Shown: piece by piece, positions 58,184-64,000 of the stretch
Layout: each line of letters begins with the position of its first letter
Numbering within the stretch: the stretch's first letter is position 1
DNA from: Diploscapter coronatus
Lineage: Eukaryota; Nematoda; Chromadorea; Rhabditida; Rhabditidae
Direction: 5' to 3'
Assembly: GCA_964036155.1 (NCBI GenBank)
Contig: OZ038422.1
Span: 36,665,201-36,729,200, forward strand
DNA length: 64,000 nt
Position numbers and translations under genes: made by a program
The notes under the pieces: generated by a model
The model's input: the letters and a program-made list of their open reading frames with translations, nothing else
What the model was told of the DNA's origin: nothing
The model's database searches: none

Positions 58184-61100
58184 TAACAAACAGATATAGC
58201 AACAGTCACAGTAACAGCAGTCCAAACAGTTCGTGCCGGGCACTGCCTTTCCATTTCTCTCGTAGTCAGTTCTTTTTTTCCCCCATTTCGACTTGTGCTC
58301 CACTGCTGGCTCTGCAGTTCTGCAGCTCGACTTTCCATTCCTCCCTCAACTCTCCACGTCCCCTTTTTCCATTTCTTTCTATTTTCCGTGTTTCTGTTGA
58401 CTTTGGTTTTGTGCCCTCTGCCCTCAAATAGTCGCTGCTAACAAAAACGTGAACCCCCAGGAAAAATGGAAAAATCACAGAAAAAAGTTGGGAGAAGAGA
58501 GAAATACCGAATTTCGGAGAGAGGAGCAAAACTAAATCGACAGACAGAACGCGACGCATGGCAGTGCCTGGCCCCAATACACCATTGCCCTGCATCCATC
58601 TAACATAACTTTAGCTGGCCAAATAAATAATAACACACACACACACACATAACGCGCAAATCGATACTATCAATCGAGGACTCAAGTTTGTACACCAATT
58701 TCAACATGAATGAGAAGTCGAAATTTTACATTTCTTAAGAACATCACAAGTTTCATACTCGGAATTGATATTCTAGGACGGCGGCTCTGTGTAGTTTGGA
58801 AATGAAAATTTCTAATTAGGCGGTCTTTCCAGATTGGGATTTGCTTACTTCACAAGAATCACTAGATCAGAATCGAGATTATTAATTATGAGCAAGTGCA
58901 ATGCCCAAATATAAACTCGTGTGATGAGTAGTGGGGATATGACGGGCTAGTTATTATAGCTGGTGCGGATTTGAATCGTCTGATCTGTTTCTGTTCCCCT
59001 CAAAGTGCAAATTCTCTTGCGTCTCTATCCTCGCTCATTTTTTGCCCTGCCGACCCCCAGCTCTCCCTTCGTTGCACTTTTCGGATATTTTTCTTCATCT
59101 GCCTGCCTCTCGGAGATTTTTTGTTTGTCTTTTTGCGCGTTTCCTCTCACGTCTGCCAATGCCGTTCTCATTTCATCCTTCTCCTCTCACCTTATCTTTT
59201 ACCCTTTCGGCTTTCTGACTCGTTATTTGCGTTGAACCATTGAATTCTAGAAAGTCAACTAGCCCTTCAGAAATAATCGACAGTTAGATTGCTCGAATCC
59301 CTTTTTCTTTCAATCAACTAATCTGTTTTGCTTCCTAGTTATTTTGTATTCGTATCATTGCTCCATTCTCAGGAATTCTTCAATCTCTCGCTCGTATTTA
59401 CTTTCATCAGTGTTGCACGTCAGAGTGGCAGAGAGCGTCAGAACAGCTTCTGACCACTCTCTGGCTGCCTGTCCCTATATTCTCTTCTAGTCTCCTCCCA
59501 TCCGTGCTCCTTTTTACTATGGCACTGCCTTGCTCTAGGGCTTGCTCTCCCTTGCCTTCCTTCCCCCTCTCTGTCTCTCTCTTCTTGTGCTCCCTCGCCT
59601 CTCCGAGTATGTTCGTGCCATGTTTCGTTCAGCAGGCAGCAGAAAGAGCGAAGATATTTTTGCTTTGGTTTCCTTTTTACTTTCCCACTTTCAATTTCAT
59701 TCTATTCTCATCCGAGTATTTGCAAGACCGGGCACAAGGCCCGGGGGCAGCCCGTGGACATTCGGACCTGGCACTGAGCACTGGAGACTATCAGATAAAG
59801 AATATGAGAATAGAGCAGAAAGAGAGGGCAGAGAGAAGGAAACGAGATGAAGAATGAAGCAATTGTAAAACAAAGCTGCGCATCACTCACAGATAGAATG
59901 ATAGAAGATACTACTAAAATAGAGAAGTACGATGATAGCTAATAAAATACATACATAAGATAATGAAGGGTCAGCATAAAAATAAAGAAAAAAATGAGTA
60001 ACGATATAAGGACATAACGATATAATAAAGAATGCATATAGTTATGCTGCAATACTAATTGATAATTATCATTTAGGGAATCTAAGACCTAATGATAAAG
60101 AAACGGTTGTTATCAATGAGAAATTGCGCTGACGGGGAACGAGTGAAGAAATGATGACCCACAGAAAACAGCTGATTTGGCGCATGGCACGGTGCTACAA
60201 GTGCACCTTCATGAATAATTGGGCCGAGACGTTGCAGCATTTCAGAAATGCGTTGTTTGTTTCAAAGCAGCGGCAGCAGCAGCAGCAGCACATCAGGATC
60301 CTCTCCCTCCTTCCCTTCCTCTTGCTTTGCCTTGATAGGCGCGGACACGAAGAGCCGGTGCCTGTCCCTGCCAGTGCCAAAAACGGGAAAGGGCGAGGGG
60401 AGACGGGGAATAAACTGCAGACGAAAAGCGGCACCCCCAACCAAAATGACACAAAAATAACAAGTTTAGGATGGAAGAGAGAAATTAGAATATAGGCAAT
60501 TTGAAGAGAACACGAGAAAGAAGTGAACGAATCTCGAGGAAAAACAGTCGAAACTGGACAAAGGCAGAAAGGGGACGACGATTCGAGTTGAGAGTTTCAT
60601 GAAACTTGCAAGCTATTCGCGTAAACAACGCTAAAATCATCGCCAAATTTGGTATTTTCGAACGAAAATCAGGAATATTTTAGTGAGTAAATAAAGCGAA
60701 CTGTTCCAGGGAAACAACCACAATGCAGCTTCTCTTCAGATAAACATTCTCTCTAGATAGCTTATCAGAAAGGCTAGAGTACATGTACTGAGAAATTCAA
60801 ATTAGTAAAATTCACTAATGAATATGCGACTAATTATGATGAAAAAATAAAGGGTTGCGTATTGAAAAGTTGAAATTGAAATGGACATATACATAGGCAC
60901 AACGTAATAAGCGGAGTTATGCAAATGACGTCCTACTGACCGCTAAATGCTATCAGCAAAACAATCATAGGGATTCCAGCAAGTGGTTGTTAAAATGGCT
61001 GATCAGTCGAGGTTGGCACTCCCCACCCCAAGACTGAATGCAGAATGCCCTTTTCCCTTTCTGTTATGTTTCCAAATTTCTCCTTTTTCTCTGTCCGCAG

Positions 61101-63689
61101 CTCGTTCTGCCTCGTTCTGCATGGTGCCAGCCATTTTCCCTTTCCCCTTTCCTCCCTTCTCTTCCCTCCTTTTCTGCTCTGCTTTTCTGCTGTTTTGTCC
61201 TTCTCATGCTGCCTGCCTGCCTTCCCCCTTCCCTCGGGCTATTTTCTGTCTCTTTTCCCCTCTTCAGAACTGGACACTCTCACTCCACTTTCACTTCTTT
61301 CGATGGCGGTTCTCAATCAAATGACCATGTCTTGTGTTTTACCTGGGTAACGCTACCATATAAGGCAGAGGATGAAAGCCCATTGGTCTCTGAGAAAAGA
61401 AGTCCCTAGAAAATGAGTGACCAATGAGAATGGACTTTCGAAAGAGTGCAATTCGAATGATCTCATAAGAGTTTTTGGGGCTGAAATAGAAAGAAAACGC
61501 TCTCAAGAATATCGGAATTGAAAATTGCCTATCTGGACTTAATAATATTTTCCTAAAACCTTTTACTTTAGAGTAAATTCAGATTTAGAGACGCAAAATC
61601 TGTTTGTTTGTGCTATCTATTCTTGTCACAATTGCCAAAGGCATTACATTTCTAACTAACTGCCAATAAACATCTCTCAGATCATAAACATCCCTTCTCC
61701 TTTCCTTTCTAAGAGCTCGAAAATAGCCTATTTTAACATAGCAAAAATAGCTGCAATAAATAATGAGACACAAACTCGAAGTTTCTTTAATAGAATAAAG
61801 TGTTTTCGGGCGATTATCACTGACCGATTCGAGATTTTCTGCCGAAATGTGAGAATTTTTGGAGCTTATCTGGGATAAGCCTGCTAAGGACAACCTGCTT
61901 AGAGAGTGGAGATACGAGAAGGACAAATCTGCTGAGAAATAGCCACAAAAGGAGAAGAGGCAATGAAAAGCTAAAGTAGAAATGAAGGATAATGGTTTGT
62001 TTGCTGATTGCTGCTGTTTGAATCCTTACCCTGGCTTTGAATGGATGAATGCTCGTTTTTGTACGTTCTCGTCCAATGGATAGCCATTCTCTACGATGAT
62101 TTTGTATATTTGTTATTATTGGAAACGGCTCTTTGCAGTGGTCTGCGGGCTGTGGGCAGTTGTGTTTCTATTCGTTCTGTTGGCTGTGTGGCTGTGGCCG
62201 TGCGGGGCTTGGTTTCAGGCATTCAGCCTAGTACCGCGTACCATGATGTGCCGAGCATAGAGATGTCAACAGAGCTACATGTGAGGGGGGAGAAGAAGAG
62301 AAAGGCTGAATGTGAAATGTGAATGAACAGAGAAAGAAAAGAGATAGATAATACACAGATACAGAGAAACATTGCAATAGAAATAGAAAATTGATCATTT
62401 CGTACAATAGCATCAAAACGGATAAACTATCTATAGTTTTTCATTTTCATAGTTCTGTTAAACCTAAACTACATACAAATTGAGAGCTGTGAATACACTA
62501 TTACACTATTGCCAAAGGAGATAAATTATATCTGATGAAAAAGCAAATACATTTCAGCAGCAATGTATTCGCAACCCAAAATGAATCTATATTATAAAAT
62601 ATAGTTGAAAGCACGAGAACGGCAGGCGATTCCAAGTGATCATGACTAAATAGGCAGTCAAAAGTCGGCTTCCGCACCGCGCAACTTTCGCCTTCCCTGG
62701 TCGTTCTCGCATTTCCATACTATCTGCCCAACTTGTTCATGGTTCAGACGAGTTTGACCGCGTTCCTTGCCTTTCTTCCCCCTTTCTCCTTTCTTCCTCC
62801 CATCTGACCACTCTCCTCGTCGCTCTTCCACTCTTCAATTCGAGAATTTCACGTTATCTCTTCCTCTCGGGGCAAAATAACGATGCATAAACAACAACGC
62901 GTGCTTTTGCTACATTTCGAATGGTCGCTAAATGATAGGCAGACAGACAGACAGGCAGACCGAATGACTGAAGGCAGTTGTTTTGCTGAAGCCGAACGAA
63001 CGAGAGACTCGACTCTTCATTATTATTATTGCAATGTTGTTAAAATGTTGTCACTGGTTCGTGACTTTCTTCAGAAATGAGGAAACGAGCCCATTTAATT
63101 GTTGTTTTTCACGAACTGCCAGCCAACCTTTTCTGCTTAATTTATCGTGGTTTCACTTATGATCGAGAATAAATAAGCCGTACGGTTTCGACTATTCGTC
63201 TACTTAGCGACTTATTGCTTGAAGATCAGGTTCGCTCGACTCGATGATTAGAAACACAAACGCGTTTCTCATTGTTTTGAAGCTCTTCGAATTTATTGTT
63301 TTTGAATTTTCTCAGATAATTCCTTGCCATTTAGGCGCTTAACGATCAACAATATTTCTCGATCTTTGAATAATAAAATGTGCTTGAAAAGTGTCATCAG
63401 TCAGTGGAGTTTAGTGCTATTGATAAAAATGCGAGTAGCGAATGGACTCCGATTGGCAGTGACGCAGAGTTCTTTTTTGAGAAGATCTCTGGTCAGCTGC
63501 ATGGCAGATATAAAATAAGAATGGAATGAAACGGATAACTGAATGAGTGAGTGCGAGAATAGCCATAACTTGGAAAACAATTCTACACATTGAGTTTGAA
63601 GTCTCGAATTGTGAATGTTTTCGAGGATCAGAGGATCAGGGCTCAGTACGAAGCCATGTGCCAGGCGGTGAGACTCATGTGAATTGCTT

Positions 63690-63896
63690 ATGAAGTCCTG
63701 CTTTAGGGGCTATTGCGTTCCATGTTTATACTTTTTGCCCAGGTGTTTCTGAGTAAATTAGAAAGAAAAATATGAAGAATAGATTTTGGAAGTGGAAATT
63801 GTTCAAAGTTTATCATCTGTCATATCCTCTTTTCTATCACTTTTAAGCTAACCCTCATGAAGTCCTACTTTAGGGCCATTGCATTGCATGCTTATA
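63690..63896. repeat. pair of about 40-bp direct repeats
   Basis: atgaagtcctgctttagggg at 63690 and atgaagtcctactttagggc at 63857 continue as similar sequence to ...tgtttata / ...tgcttata. Units are 167 bp apart and differ at only a few places. Confidence 0.75.
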
Positions 63897-64000
63897 TTTC
63901 ATATCCTCACTCAGTCCTGTTCATTAATGAAGGCTTCTTGTCTGCGGAACTTTTGCAGATTTCGATTATTTTTAACAGAAGTGCGTCTGAAATATTTGGA

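Larger units (their letters stand above)
57820..64000. other. 6.2-kb stretch without recognisable gene
   Basis: Many short frames occur but they follow purine- or pyrimidine-rich tracts (59.0-59.9, 61.0-61.3, 62.7 kb) and have no splice-supported protein pattern. A (CAG)n run lies at 58165-58183, a ca run near 58629, and a near-duplicate of about 40 bp at 63690-63730 and 63857-63896. The region is likely upstream regulatory DNA or a long 5' leader intron of the zinc-finger gene. Confidence 0.4.

Noticed and set aside
59504..59857. 117-codon plus-strand frame with hydrophobic runs
   Set aside because: Lies in a pyrimidine-rich tract with overlapping frames of similar length; no splice or family support.

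Overview
The window looks like a gene-rich piece of a small animal genome, most likely a nematode. All recognisable genes are eukaryotic and spliced. Most introns are about 45-100 bp with gt...tttcag or tttag ends, several start codons lie directly behind a splice-acceptor-like sequence (as expected for spliced-leader trans-splicing), and the base composition is AT-rich. The species cannot be named from this sequence, and no tRNA, rRNA, CRISPR or prokaryotic feature was seen. All gene models below were assembled by hand from splice signals, reading phase and protein family motifs.

Left part (1-17.4 kb). A cGMP-dependent protein kinase-like gene (regulatory half only, minus strand, 7003 to 3079) runs toward the left edge. 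It is followed by a small multipass membrane gene (8275-8914, with further membrane exons to 9840), a dead mariner element (10050-11301), a PLP-dependent cysteine synthase/CBS-like gene (minus, 13338-11717), poorly defined fragments, a small secreted protein (15671-16340) and a MITE (16397-16653).

Middle (18-35.4 kb, plus strand). A Pax-2/5/8-type transcription factor (18285-21694) carries a 1.27-kb fold-back transposon in one intron, itself carrying a second nested MITE. Next come a secreted acidic proprotein with repeated basic cleavage sites (23957-24917), a CDK20/CCRK-like kinase (26548-30597) and a Ly6/activin-receptor-like type I membrane protein (31854-35366).

Right part (35.4-57.8 kb). 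A very large secreted protein built of several lipocalin-like domains (minus, 44718-35372) lies directly behind PTRHD1 (45470-44930) and a low-molecular-weight tyrosine phosphatase (46513-45607), which could be one operon. Across a 243-bp divergent spacer is the SELENOF (Sep15) homologue with Cys in place of Sec (46757-48219). Then come an endonuclease/exonuclease/phosphatase-fold protein with altered active-site motifs (minus, 51206-49233) and an 11-finger C2H2 zinc-finger factor (minus, 57819-54335). From 57.8 kb to the right end I see no gene; this may be upstream regulatory DNA of the zinc-finger gene.

The genes do not form one pathway. Possible functional themes are cilia and cGMP signalling (PKG, CDK20), developmental transcription factors (Pax, zinc finger) and secreted or ER proteins (lipocalin array, SELENOF, acidic proprotein, Ly6-like).
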